A DNA stretch of 64,000 nt from an uncultured Collinsella sp. GTDB taxonomy: Bacteria > Actinomycetota > Coriobacteriia > Coriobacteriales > Coriobacteriaceae. The notes beneath the pieces are model-generated. The model saw only the letters and a program-made list of their open reading frames with translations. It ran no database searches and was not told the DNA's origin. Numbering within the stretch: position 1 is the stretch's first letter; each line of letters opens with the position of its first letter. This document shows, piece after piece, positions 43,081 through 51,719 of this stretch. The stretch spans positions 62,001 to 126,000 of the forward strand of contig UQHQ01000001.1 in the NCBI GenBank assembly GCA_900540945.1, in the 5' to 3' direction. A program made the translations under genes and the position numbers.

Positions 43081-43134
43081 TCTGTGCTCGATATAAGGTT
43101 TGCACGGAGGGGCTGCAAGGCCCGGCGGTGTAGC

Positions 43135-45159
43135 TTAGCGGCGGCGCATCCAGATAATGCCGAGCATGATGACGATGATGCCGCCGATGAGGCATGCGCC
43201 GACCACGGCCAGCGTGCGGTCTCCCGTTGCGACAAGCTTGCCGGTTGTCTTCTTGGCGCTGGTTTTCGTGGTCGTAGTAGTCGTGCCGGGCTTGGGCGAG
43301 GGCTTAGGCGTTGGATTCGGATTGGGCGTGGGGTCCACGGCTGCGGAGCTGAAGCTGATGGTGCCGGCGAGCCCGGCCATCTTGTTCTCCCAGTCGCTCT
43401 TCCCGATCAGCGCTCTGATCGCCGCCTCGCATGTGCCCCACTCGGTGCGCTTGGTGGCATTTGCGAAAGTGGGAAAGTCGGTCGTGTTGGTAATGATGTA
43501 GTTGTTGGTGGCGACGGTGTAGTTCTTGGCGGGATCGAGCGTGCTGCCATCCTTGGTGAGCGTGGCGCTCACAATGCGCTTGCCTTCGGGCTGCGTCCAA
43601 TCAATCGTCACGTTAATGCCGCCAAAGGAGAGAACGCTGCCAGAGTCATCGCGCCACTTGTACTTGTCTTGCGCCTCCTGCTCGGTGTGGCCGGCTGCCA
43701 CATAGGCTTGCTGAAGCTCGTAGCTGTCGTTGCAATCGTCGCTGATCTGCAGTGAGTGCTCAAGCGCTGCGAGGAAGTTTGCGCCGGTCATGCCCCAGGT
43801 CTCTACGGTGTTGCCATAGGGCGAGATGGCGACGACGTTGCCGGCGGTCACATCGCCCGCCGCGATGCCGCCGCGGATGCCGCCCGCGTTTTCGATGGCG
43901 AGGTCTGCCCCCGTCAGGGCAAGATAGGAGCCGCAGATAACATGCCCGATGGTCTGGGCTTTGGTGGCGTCGCCCGCTTTACTGGGACGCAGATCGGTGG
44001 TGCGCACCATCTCCCAGCCATGCGTACCCGCGGCGTCCTCGCCGTAGAAATAGTTGGTGGAGGATGTGCCGAGCACCTTGTTCGATTCGCTTTCAAAGGC
44101 ATCGTCGAGTGGCTTGATTTTGTTGTTGCGAACCTCGTCAAGGATGTTCTGGTTGTTAGGGTCTGCCAAAAGGTCGTCGACGTCCTTGGCGGTGTAGAGC
44201 TTCTCGTCGCTGTCGCCTGCGGAGACCGTCACCATGTCGTCGTTGGTGGTTTCGGTACCCCTGGTGTCGTACTCATAGGGAATGGAAAGCAGACCAACCT
44301 CGGCAAAGGCGCTGCCTGCCTCGACGACGCGGACCGGCTTGCCGTCGGCCCCCGTCACGTTTTCGTCTAAGTTGATGTGCTCGTGGCCCGCGACCAGTGT
44401 ATCGACCCCAACGAGCTTTGCGGCAAAGGTCTTGGCGTTGAGCGTGTGCGCGATGCAGACGATAACGTTGCAGCCCTCATCCTCGCGCAGTCGCTTGGCC
44501 TCGGCATTGATGGCGTCCGCCGCACCCGAGAACGACGTGCCCGCGACCAGGTCAGCGCGTAGCGAGGAGCCCAGCGACTCATCCATGGCTCCGACGACGC
44601 CGACCTTAATCTTGTAGTTAAACGTGGGGCTGCCCTCGCCGTCCTTCCAAGTGCGATTGAGCGTCTTGGTGATGCTCGAGCTCCATGCGCCGTTCGAGGA
44701 CGTTGCATTCGCGCAGAGCATGGTGAAAGGTGTACTGGTGGCACCATTGCCGGCCATCGTGCGAAGCTTGTCCGCGCCGTAGCTCCAGTCATGGTTGCCC
44801 GGTGTGGTCGCGTCGTAGCCGTTTGCGTAGAAGGTGTTCATGAGTTCGGCGATGCTCTTGCCCTCGCTCATGGTGGCAAAGGACTGCCCGTGGAAGGTGT
44901 CGCCTGCATCGAGCAGAAAGTCGGGGGCGTTGCTTTGAGCGCTATAGAGAACCGCCAGCCCGTCAAAGCCAATGGTGCCCGTGCCCTTGCTTGCGTTGTA
45001 GCTGTACTTGTAGCTGCCGTGGATGTCGTTGGTGTGCATGACGGTTACGGCGCCGTCAATAGCGGCGGGCAGGTTCCCCGCGAAAGCGAGGCTTGGGATG
45101 CCTGTGAGCGCGCCGGCAAACAACGCGGCAGCTAACGCAAGGCGGGGGAGTCTTTTCAT
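43135..45159 (-). CDS. cell-wall-anchored 5'-nucleotidase/UshA-like phosphoesterase
   Basis: 674 residues. Signal peptide RLALAAALFAGALTGIPSLA with likely cleavage after AFA, then the metallophosphatase domain (VMHTNDIHG, FLLDAGDTFHG, TTPGNHDWSYG, VAGHEH) and the 5_nucleotid_C domain (NAGGIRGGIAAGDVT). A Pro/Thr-rich spacer, an LVATGD sortase-like motif, a membrane helix and RRR end the chain. It probably releases nucleosides from extracellular nucleotides. ATG 45159 has GGAGAC; the longer frame would start inside repeat g. No nucleoside importer is adjacent. Confidence 0.9.
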   Translation of the reverse strand: MKRLPRLALAAALFAGALTGIPSLAFAGNLPAAIDGAVTVMHTNDIHGSYKYSYNASKGTGTIGFDGLAVLYSAQSNAPDFLLDAGDTFHGQSFATMSEGKSIAELMNTFYANGYDATTPGNHDWSYGADKLRTMAGNGATSTPFTMLCANATSSNGAWSSSITKTLNRTWKDGEGSPTFNYKIKVGVVGAMDESLGSSLRADLVAGTSFSGAADAINAEAKRLREDEGCNVIVCIAHTLNAKTFAAKLVGVDTLVAGHEHINLDENVTGADGKPVRVVEAGSAFAEVGLLSIPYEYDTRGTETTNDDMVTVSAGDSDEKLYTAKDVDDLLADPNNQNILDEVRNNKIKPLDDAFESESNKVLGTSSTNYFYGEDAAGTHGWEMVRTTDLRPSKAGDATKAQTIGHVICGSYLALTGADLAIENAGGIRGGIAAGDVTAGNVVAISPYGNTVETWGMTGANFLAALEHSLQISDDCNDSYELQQAYVAAGHTEQEAQDKYKWRDDSGSVLSFGGINVTIDWTQPEGKRIVSATLTKDGSTLDPAKNYTVATNNYIITNTTDFPTFANATKRTEWGTCEAAIRALIGKSDWENKMAGLAGTISFSSAAVDPTPNPNPTPKPSPKPGTTTTTTKTSAKKTTGKLVATGDRTLAVVGACLIGGIIVIMLGIIWMRRR

Positions 45160-45182
45160 GGCCGTCTCCTTACTCTTTAACA

Positions 45183-45223
45183 AAAACCACCACAAAGGTG
45201 CCTGTCCCCTTTGTGGTGGTTTT
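45183..45223 (-). repeat. hairpin with GGACAGGCA loop (copy g)
   Basis: AAAACCACCACAAAGG and its complement form a 16-bp stem around TGCCTGTCC; identical to copy f. It lies 9 bp after the stop of the minus-strand ABC ATPase gene. Confidence 0.85.
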
Positions 45224-45231
45224 CTAGGTCG

Positions 45232-46026
45232 TTAGCTCAGCAGCATGCGGTCGTTGGCGAGCTCGCCGCCCGAGACCTCCTCGAACTTCTGCAGCAGGTC
45301 GGCAACGGTGAGCGACTTCTTCTCATCGCCTGCCACGTCGTAGATCACGTGACCCTCGTGCATCATGATCAGACGATTGCCCAGACGGATGGCGTCGTTC
45401 ATGTTATGCGTGACCATGAGCGTGGTCAGGTGATGTTCGTCGACGATTTCCTCGGTCAGATTGAGCACCTTAGAGGCCGTCTTGGGGTCGAGCGCCGCGG
45501 TGTGCTCGTCGAGCAGCAGCAGGCGTGGCTTGGTGAGCGTGGCCATGAGCAGGGTGAGTGCCTGGCGCTGGCCACCCGAAAGCAGACCGACCTTGGCGTT
45601 GAGGCGCGTGTCCAGACCAAGGTCCAGGCGCTTGAGCAGCTCAACGTACTCGTCCTTCTCGGCCTTGGTGACGCCCCACGAAAGACCGCGATGCTGGCCG
45701 CGACGCTTGGCGAGGGCCAGGTTCTCGGCAATTTGCATGTCGGCTGCGGTGCCGCGCATGGGGTCCTGGAACACGCGGCCCAGGTACTTGGCGCGCTGTG
45801 ACTCGCTCAGACGCGAGATGTCGGTGCCGTCGAGCTCGATAACGCCCGAATCGAGCGGATACACGCCGGCGATCATGTTGAGCAGCGTGGACTTGCCGGC
45901 GCCGTTGCCGCCGATCACGGTTACAAAGTCGCCATCATTGAGGGTAAGGTCGACGCCGGTGAGCGCGCGCTTCTCGGTGACGGTGCCCTTATTAAAGGTC
46001 TTCTTGACGTGCGAGAGCTTAAGCAT
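45232..46026 (-). CDS. ABC transporter ATP-binding protein (TrpZ-like)
   Basis: 264 residues: Walker A VIGGNGAGKSTLLN, ABC signature LLSGGQRQALTLL, Walker B LLLLDEHTAALDPKT, H-loop VTHNMND. The start at 46026 lies inside the end of the permease gene (8-bp overlap); the longer frame is rejected. Third gene of a minus-strand importer operon: binding protein, permease, ATPase. Confidence 0.88.
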   Translation of the reverse strand: MLKLSHVKKTFNKGTVTEKRALTGVDLTLNDGDFVTVIGGNGAGKSTLLNMIAGVYPLDSGVIELDGTDISRLSESQRAKYLGRVFQDPMRGTAADMQIAENLALAKRRGQHRGLSWGVTKAEKDEYVELLKRLDLGLDTRLNAKVGLLSGGQRQALTLLMATLTKPRLLLLDEHTAALDPKTASKVLNLTEEIVDEHHLTTLMVTHNMNDAIRLGNRLIMMHEGHVIYDVAGDEKKSLTVADLLQKFEEVSGGELANDRMLLS

Positions 46027-46942
46027 CTGCCTCATCCCCCTTCGTGTAGGAGCTGCGGAGCTTATAGCGCTCCCAAACCACGGGCACACACAGGGCCACG
46101 GCGACGATCACGGCGGAAAGCAGCTTCATGTCGTTGGCGTCCATGCCCAACTGCAGCACGATGGCGCGGATGAGGAAGTACACCACGGAGCCAAAGACGG
46201 CGGAGGCAAGACGGACGCTAAACTGCGTGAGGCCGCCGGGCAGCAGGCGACCGAGCACCTCGCCGATAACAATGGCGGCAAGACCGATAACGATGGCACC
46301 GGTACCCATGCCAATGTCGGCGTACTTCTGGCTCTGGCAGATGAGCGCGCCCGAAAGGCCGATGAGGGCGTTGGAGAGCACGAGGGCGATCATCTTGGTG
46401 GAGTTGGTGTTGACGCCCAGAGCGCGGATCATGTACTCGTTGTTGCCGGTGGCGCGCAGCGCCGAGCCGATCTCGGTGCCAAAGAACCAATACAGGATGG
46501 CAACGATAGCCACAGCGAGCAAGATGCCCAGGATGATGGCGACGGTGGACTGCGGCAGGCCCGTCATGTTGCTGACAGACGAGAAGATAGTGCCCTTGGC
46601 AAGGATGGGCGTATTGGATTTGCCCATGATGCGCAGGTTGATGGACCACAGGCTGATCTGGGTGAGGATTCCGGCGAGGATCGCGGGAATCTCAAAGACC
46701 GTGGTCAAAATGCCCGTGACCGCGCCCGCGATGGCGCCGGCGCACATGCCAGCCAGCACGGCGAGCAGCGGGTCGACGTTGTTATTGACGATGAGCACGG
46801 CGCAGACGCAGCCGCCGAGGGCAAAGCTGCCGTCGCAGGTCATATCGGGGATGTCGAGCAGGCGGAACGTGATAAACACACCAAGCACCATAATGCCCCA
46901 GAGGACGCCCTGCGAAACGGCGCCCTGCAATGCAATAAGCAT
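46019..46942 (-). CDS. ABC transporter permease (BPD_transp_2 family, TrpY-like)
   Basis: 307 residues with eight or nine hydrophobic segments, beginning QGAVSQGVLWGIMVLGVFIT, and the family stretch IPDMTCDGSFALGG. The C-terminal tail is charged (KLRSSYTKGDEADA). With the ATPase and binding protein it forms a complete importer of the type known as TrpXYZ in streptococci. Confidence 0.87.
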   Translation of the reverse strand: MLIALQGAVSQGVLWGIMVLGVFITFRLLDIPDMTCDGSFALGGCVCAVLIVNNNVDPLLAVLAGMCAGAIAGAVTGILTTVFEIPAILAGILTQISLWSINLRIMGKSNTPILAKGTIFSSVSNMTGLPQSTVAIILGILLAVAIVAILYWFFGTEIGSALRATGNNEYMIRALGVNTNSTKMIALVLSNALIGLSGALICQSQKYADIGMGTGAIVIGLAAIVIGEVLGRLLPGGLTQFSVRLASAVFGSVVYFLIRAIVLQLGMDANDMKLLSAVIVAVALCVPVVWERYKLRSSYTKGDEADA

Positions 46943-47046
46943 GCTTCATACCTCCTAGGATAGGGTGGACACGTGAGTCACCATGATAGCGGTAACAATG
47001 CATAAAAGAGCTGCGGCCGGATGTTTTGTCTCATCCGTAACAAGCA

Positions 47047-47075
47047 GGGCGAACGCCGGTCTTTGGCGTTCGCCC
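47047..47075 (-). terminator. hairpin between binding-protein and permease genes
   Basis: GGGCGAACGCC and GGCGTTCGCCC pair over 11 bp around a 7-nt loop. Without a clear T-run it may stabilise the upstream mRNA and lower permease expression relative to the binding protein. Confidence 0.55.
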
Positions 47076-47146
47076 CTGTGGCTCAGATATTGAATAACGC
47101 AGCTATGGCGCGAGTGCGGGTCCTAGACGCGTTACCGCGCATGGCG

Positions 47147-48127
47147 CTACTCGTCCAGAGCGGAAAGGTCGATGTCCAGCGCCTCGGCCATCTCGTCGTT
47201 CTTGACGACGACCAGGTCCTTGCTCGAGAGGTGCTTGATCGGCATATCCTCGGGCTTGGCCTCGCCCTTCAAGATTTTGACGGCCATCTCGCCCGCGGCG
47301 TAGCCCAGGTCCTCGTAGTTGATGGAGAGGGTGAACAGACCGCCGGCCTTGCACATGCCCTCCTCGCCGGTCACGAAGGGGAGCTTATTCTCCTTGCAGA
47401 TCTGGCCGACCTGCGAAGCGCCCGCGGCGATGGTGTTATCGGTGGGGGAGTACAGCGCGTCGACCTTGCCCACGGCAGATTCGACGACGGACTGGATCTC
47501 GTTGGAGCTCGAGACGGTGAAGTCGGTGTAGTCCAGGCCCAGCTTGTCGAGCTCCTTCTTGGCGGCCTTGATCTGGACGTCGGAGTTGGACTCGGCGGTG
47601 CAGTAGAGCAGACCGACCTTCTTTACGTCGGGCAGGACCTTCTGCATCATCTCGAGCTGCTCGGCGACCGGGGTGAGGTCGGAGGCGCCGGTGACGTTGG
47701 CGCCGGGCTTATCGTTGTCCTGGACCAGGCCCGAGGCGGCATAGTCGGTGATGGCGCAGCCCACGATGGGGATATCGGCGGTGGCGCCAGCGGCGGCCTG
47801 CGCGGCGGGCGTAGCGATGGCATAGATCAGGTCGACGCCATCGCCCACGAACTTGTCGGCGATGGACTTACACGTGGACTGGTCGTTCTGGGCGTTCTTC
47901 TGGTCGATCTTGACCTTCAGGTCGCTTTTCTTGATAGCCTTGACAAAGCCGTCATTGGCGGCGTCGAGTGCGGAGTGCTCGGTGAGCTGCAGAACGCCGA
48001 CGGTGTAGTCGGAACCGGCGGCTGCGGATCCGGAACCCGAGGTGGCGCCGCATCCGGCAAGCGGGGCCAGTGCGAGCAGACCGGCGGAGACCAGAAGGCT
48101 CCTGCGGCTGATGGCGATATCGTTCAT
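47147..48127 (-). CDS. ABC transporter substrate-binding lipoprotein (ABC_sub_bind, TrpX-like)
   Basis: 326 residues. Begins NDIAISRRSLLVSAGLLALA with lipobox LAGC (acylated Cys about residue 26). The mature part has the family start YTVGVLQLTEHSALDAANDG and the hinge motifs IVGCAITDYAASG, VKKVGLLYCTAESNSD and LPFVTGEEGMCKAGG. Homologues bind Trp/Tyr or related compounds; the ligand here is not determined. ATG 48127 is preceded by GGGGGT; the 27-residue extension to 48208 is not supported. Confidence 0.85.
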   Translation of the reverse strand: MNDIAISRRSLLVSAGLLALAPLAGCGATSGSGSAAAGSDYTVGVLQLTEHSALDAANDGFVKAIKKSDLKVKIDQKNAQNDQSTCKSIADKFVGDGVDLIYAIATPAAQAAAGATADIPIVGCAITDYAASGLVQDNDKPGANVTGASDLTPVAEQLEMMQKVLPDVKKVGLLYCTAESNSDVQIKAAKKELDKLGLDYTDFTVSSSNEIQSVVESAVGKVDALYSPTDNTIAAGASQVGQICKENKLPFVTGEEGMCKAGGLFTLSINYEDLGYAAGEMAVKILKGEAKPEDMPIKHLSSKDLVVVKNDEMAEALDIDLSALDE

Positions 48128-48285
48128 GTCTTTACCCCCAGTAAAAATGGCTGGAAACACTGCACTTAGACAAAGTGCAAGTGGAACTATAGTAGCGCGG
48201 ATGTCCATTTTTACAATAATCTGGCGGGTTTTTTAATACAGAATCGGATGGGCGGTACGGGTAGTCGAATGGGCGGCGGAGGGTC

Positions 48286-49068
48286 TTATGCGGCGGAGGC
48301 GTCCTCTTCGTCGAGGGCGGCGAAGAGCTTCTTGCCGTCGAGGAGACGCGTGGTGACATTTCTCATCCGGCCAATCTCTACGGTACGCAGCGTGTCATCG
48401 GCGCCTCGGGCGTCATAGACCGTTCCCAGCAAATACGAGATGCCGTCTCGTTGCTTGATGGCAAAGGGGCGGAGCGTCATCCGTGCTACTTCGGTTTCGC
48501 CACGTGTCGTGACGCTCGAAATATCAAAACTCACCGTGGTTCCGTGGTCGATGGCCTGCTCGATGAGCTCGCAGGTGTCGATGCGTTTGACGGGCGTGCG
48601 CGTGGCCTTGGTGGATTTGCCACCGGCGCTTGGAGCAGGCTCGGGTGCATCGAGGTAGCCGCGAACGTCGGCACTCGCCATGGCGACCAAGTGCTGAGCC
48701 ATGCTTTTTCGAATGGCGATGGGCGTAGAGCGGTTGCGCATGACCATACCGTGGAGCCGGATGATCTCTTCGTCGGTGAGCGGACGGGTCAAGAGCCGAT
48801 ACCCCACGCCGCGTTTGTACTCAATTTCGTACCCGGCATGGCGAAGTGCGGAGATGGCGGTGTAGATGCTGCGTCGCGCCGCCGAGATGGGCATGCGGGC
48901 GGGGTCGTCGGGATGGGCGAGGCGCCGGATCAACTCATCGGAAAGCATGGCCTTGTCCTCGCCAGTGTTCTCGCTTAGTAGTTGCAAGATGCGAACGGCA
49001 CGATAGGCTGCCATCGAGGCGGCGCCTCTCGTTGTGGTGTCGTAGGTTTCAACAGCGGCTTCGGTCAT
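48286..49068 (-). CDS. WYL-domain transcriptional regulator
   Basis: 260 residues. The N-terminal winged helix (AAYRAVRILQLLSENTGEDKA, then RRSIYTAISALRHAGYEIEY) leads to a WYL-like C-terminal domain (LRPFAIKQRDGISYLLGTVY). WYL proteins sense nucleic acid or small ligands and regulate accessory genes. The start is ATG 49068 (GAAAGGA at 11 bp) or GTG 49077. It lies between the ABC operon and asnS, all on the minus strand, with long gaps on both sides. Confidence 0.8.
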   Translation of the reverse strand: MTEAAVETYDTTTRGAASMAAYRAVRILQLLSENTGEDKAMLSDELIRRLAHPDDPARMPISAARRSIYTAISALRHAGYEIEYKRGVGYRLLTRPLTDEEIIRLHGMVMRNRSTPIAIRKSMAQHLVAMASADVRGYLDAPEPAPSAGGKSTKATRTPVKRIDTCELIEQAIDHGTTVSFDISSVTTRGETEVARMTLRPFAIKQRDGISYLLGTVYDARGADDTLRTVEIGRMRNVTTRLLDGKKLFAALDEEDASAA

Positions 49069-49244
49069 GGCGCCCACGTCCTTTCCGTTTTGGGTGGCGA
49101 CGGTATGGAGCCTAGGGCGCGGGGTTATCCCAGGGGCGCAGGGCGCTCTGGCCGGTCGGTAGTCGTCGGCAAACGGCGGTTCGAGTTTTCAACAGCCCTG
49201 TTCAACTGACCAAAAACTTGCCAAAAGCTTGACGGATGCTGTTG

Positions 49245-49278
49245 AAAAAAGCGTCTCTCGACCGATGTCGAGAGACGC
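49245..49278 (-). terminator. terminator after asnS
   Basis: On the minus strand GCGTCTCTCGAC-ATCG-GTCGAGAGACGC is followed by TTTTTT. Next to it TTTTCAACAG (49186) and CTGTTGAAAA (49239) form a wider inverted repeat of unknown role. Confidence 0.93.
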
Positions 49279-49326
49279 TTGTGCGATGAGCGTTGATGTG
49301 TGGCGATGCGAGCTAGCGTCCGATGA

Positions 49327-50730
49327 TTAGAAGTCGGCGTTGCCCACGGTACGCGGGTGCGGCAGGACGTCGCGGATGTTGCCCACGCCGGTGAGGTACA
49401 TCACCAAGCGCTCGAAGCCCAGACCGTAGCCGGCGTGCTTGCAGGAACCGTAGCGGCGCAGGTCAAGGTAGTACTTGTACTGCTCGGGATTCATGCCCAG
49501 GTCCTTGATGCGGGCCTCGAGCAGATCCAGGCGCTCCTCGCGCTGGGAGCCGCCGATAATCTCGCCGATACCGGGAACCAGGCAGTCGGCGGCGGCGACG
49601 GTCTTGCCGTCGTCGTTCATGCGCATATAGAAGGCCTTGATCTCGGCCGGGTAGTCGGTTACGAAGGTCGGGCGCTTAAAGTGCTCCTCGGTCAGGAAGC
49701 GCTCGTGCTCGGTCTGCAGGTCGATGCCCCAGCTGACAGGGTAATCAAACTGGTGGCCAGCAGCGACGGCCTGCTCCAGGATCTCGATGGCCTCGGTGTA
49801 GGTAACGCGGGCAAAGTCGGAGTTTGCCACGTGGTCCAGGCGCTCGATCAGGCCCTTGTCCACAAACTTGTTGAGCATGTTGAGCTCATCGGGGCAGGTG
49901 GCCATAACGTCCTTAAGGACGTACTTGAGCATGGCCTCGGCGTTATCCATGTAGTCGTTCAGATCGGCAAAGGCCATCTCGGGCTCGATCATCCAAAACT
50001 CAGCAGCGTGGCGCGTTGTGTTGGAGTTTTCGGCGCGGAAGGTGGGGCCAAAGGTGTACACGTCGCCAAAGGCCATGGCAAAGTTCTCGGCATTGAGCTG
50101 GCCGGACACGGTGAGGCTCGCATGCTTGCCAAAGAAGTCCTGGCTCCAGTCGACCTCGCCGGACTCGGTGAGGGGCGGATTTTTGGGGTCGAGCGTGGTC
50201 ACGCGGAACATCTCGCCGGCGCCCTCGCAGTCACTCGTGGTGATGATGGGGGTGTTGACGTAGACAAAGCCCTGCTCCTGGAAGAAGCGGTGGATGGCGG
50301 CAGCCGCGACAGAGCGGATGCGGAACACGGCGCGGAACAGGTTGGTGCGCGGGCGCAGGTGCTGCTGGGTGCGCAGGAACTCGACGGTTGCGCGCTTCTT
50401 CTGCAGCGGGTAATCCGGGGCGCTGACGCCCTCGACCTCGATGGAGGTGGCAGAAAGCTCGAAAGGCTGGGGCGCATCGGGGGTCAGCTTGACAGTGCCG
50501 GTGCAGATGAGTGCGGCCGAGACATTTTGGTGGGCGATCTCGTCATAGTTGTCGAGTACCTCGCGGTTCATGACGACCTGCAGGTCGCGGAAGCAGCTGC
50601 CGTCGTTGAGCGTAACAAAGCCAAAGTTCTTCATGTCGCGGACGGACTTGACCCAGCCGGCGACGGTGACGGTCTGGCCGCCGAGCGACTCGGCATCGGC
50701 ATAGAGCTGCGCGATTTTGGTGCGGTTCAC
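49327..50730 (-). CDS. asnS: asparaginyl-tRNA synthetase
   Basis: 467 residues. An N-terminal OB-fold (VTVAGWVKSVRDMKNFGFV) precedes the class II core, which contains FGPTFRAENSNTTRHAAEFWMIEPE (motif 2 with flanks, split here as FGPTFRAENSN and TRHAAEFWMIEPE) and motif 3 GYGLGFERLVMYLTG. The Asn-type motif 2 distinguishes it from AspRS. GTG 50730 is chosen because GGGAGG lies at ideal spacing; the ATG at 50742 is part of that site. Confidence 0.95.
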   Translation of the reverse strand: MNRTKIAQLYADAESLGGQTVTVAGWVKSVRDMKNFGFVTLNDGSCFRDLQVVMNREVLDNYDEIAHQNVSAALICTGTVKLTPDAPQPFELSATSIEVEGVSAPDYPLQKKRATVEFLRTQQHLRPRTNLFRAVFRIRSVAAAAIHRFFQEQGFVYVNTPIITTSDCEGAGEMFRVTTLDPKNPPLTESGEVDWSQDFFGKHASLTVSGQLNAENFAMAFGDVYTFGPTFRAENSNTTRHAAEFWMIEPEMAFADLNDYMDNAEAMLKYVLKDVMATCPDELNMLNKFVDKGLIERLDHVANSDFARVTYTEAIEILEQAVAAGHQFDYPVSWGIDLQTEHERFLTEEHFKRPTFVTDYPAEIKAFYMRMNDDGKTVAAADCLVPGIGEIIGGSQREERLDLLEARIKDLGMNPEQYKYYLDLRRYGSCKHAGYGLGFERLVMYLTGVGNIRDVLPHPRTVGNADF

Positions 50731-50837
50731 GTATCCTCCCATAACGGTTGAATGATAGTTATCCATACAGTTCGATATTCTAGCAGCTCGGCTCATTTGG
50801 GCTATACAGATAAGGCATTGGCAGGATGGTTTTTCAA

Positions 50838-50874
50838 ACGAAAAGCGCCCGCGGCCAAATGGTCGCGGGCGCTT
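50838..50874 (-). terminator. terminator after the IIA gene
   Basis: Minus strand: AAGCGCCCGCG and CGCGGGCGCTT pair around a 10-nt loop, followed by TTCGTTTG. Confidence 0.85.
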
Positions 50875-50911
50875 GGCGTGGTGCCTTTTGGCTGTGTGGC
50901 GCGGGGCCTGG

Positions 50912-51475
50912 CTACTTGGTCTTGGCTACCAGCAACGGGTCGCCCAGCTTGACGAGCGGGTTGCCGCCGATAAGCGTTCCAGACTCGCCGACATGGTCGA
51001 TGCTCTTAAGACGATCGAGCTCGGAGACGATGACGGTCACGATGTCCTCGTGGCCAGCGGCCTTAATGGCCTCGCGGTCGAAGCTGATGAGCGGCTGGCC
51101 TGCCTTGACCACATCGCCCATCTCGACAAAGCGGGCAAAACCCTTGCCGTTCATTTCCACGGTGCCCAGGCCAACATGGATGAACACGCGAAGACCGTCC
51201 TCGGTGATCATGCCAATGGAGTGGTTGGTGACGGTGGTGGCGCCGATGCGGCCGTTGGCGGGCGCATAGATGGTGCCGGTAATGGGCTCGATGCCATAGC
51301 CCTGGCCAAGCATGCCCGAGGCGATCGTCTCGTCGGGGACCTCGTTCAGGTTGACGAGCACGCCGTTGACGGGGGCATAGATGACACCTTCGCGGGTGGC
51401 GAAGCTTGCTGCGGGCGGAACGGACGCCTCGCCGGTCGAGGTGAAGGTGGACTTAAGCGAATCGAGCAGACCCAT
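50912..51475 (-). CDS. crr: PTS glucose-type IIA component
   Basis: 187 residues. EIIA-Glc signatures: ATREGVIYAPVNGVLVNLNE, then GIEPITGTIYAPANGRI, TVTNHSIGMI (metal/regulatory His) and RVFIHVGLGTVEMNG with the phosphorylated His in FIHVGLGT. Accepts phosphate from HPr and passes it to sugar-specific IIB, or acts as a regulator. ATG 51475 has GGAGGC; the longer frame is unsupported. No IIBC partner is nearby, so it may serve several transporters. Confidence 0.9.
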   Translation of the reverse strand: MGLLDSLKSTFTSTGEASVPPAASFATREGVIYAPVNGVLVNLNEVPDETIASGMLGQGYGIEPITGTIYAPANGRIGATTVTNHSIGMITEDGLRVFIHVGLGTVEMNGKGFARFVEMGDVVKAGQPLISFDREAIKAAGHEDIVTVIVSELDRLKSIDHVGESGTLIGGNPLVKLGDPLLVAKTK

Positions 51476-51719
51476 AGTTGCCTCCAACTTAAATAGGCGC
51501 ATATCGCGCGTTTGGTTTGCCGGAAACGTTTCATATGTGTTTCGCGGCTTGGTCAACGCCCTCTATTCTACGCTGCTCAGTGATACCTCTGAGCTGGGAT
51601 TATGTGATATATCAGTTGAAGGGAGGCTTATTGCTGAAGTGTTTCTGTGCCACGGGTTCAAGTGGGGTACGCTTAGACGCGAAAAACAAGGGCGCGTAAT
51701 TTGCGCGAAGGGAGCACAT

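Noticed and set aside
49186..49248. TTTTCAACAG/CTGTTGAAAA inverted repeat as the WYL operator
   Set aside because: It is over 115 bp from the WYL start and overlaps the asnS terminator, so assignment would be guesswork.
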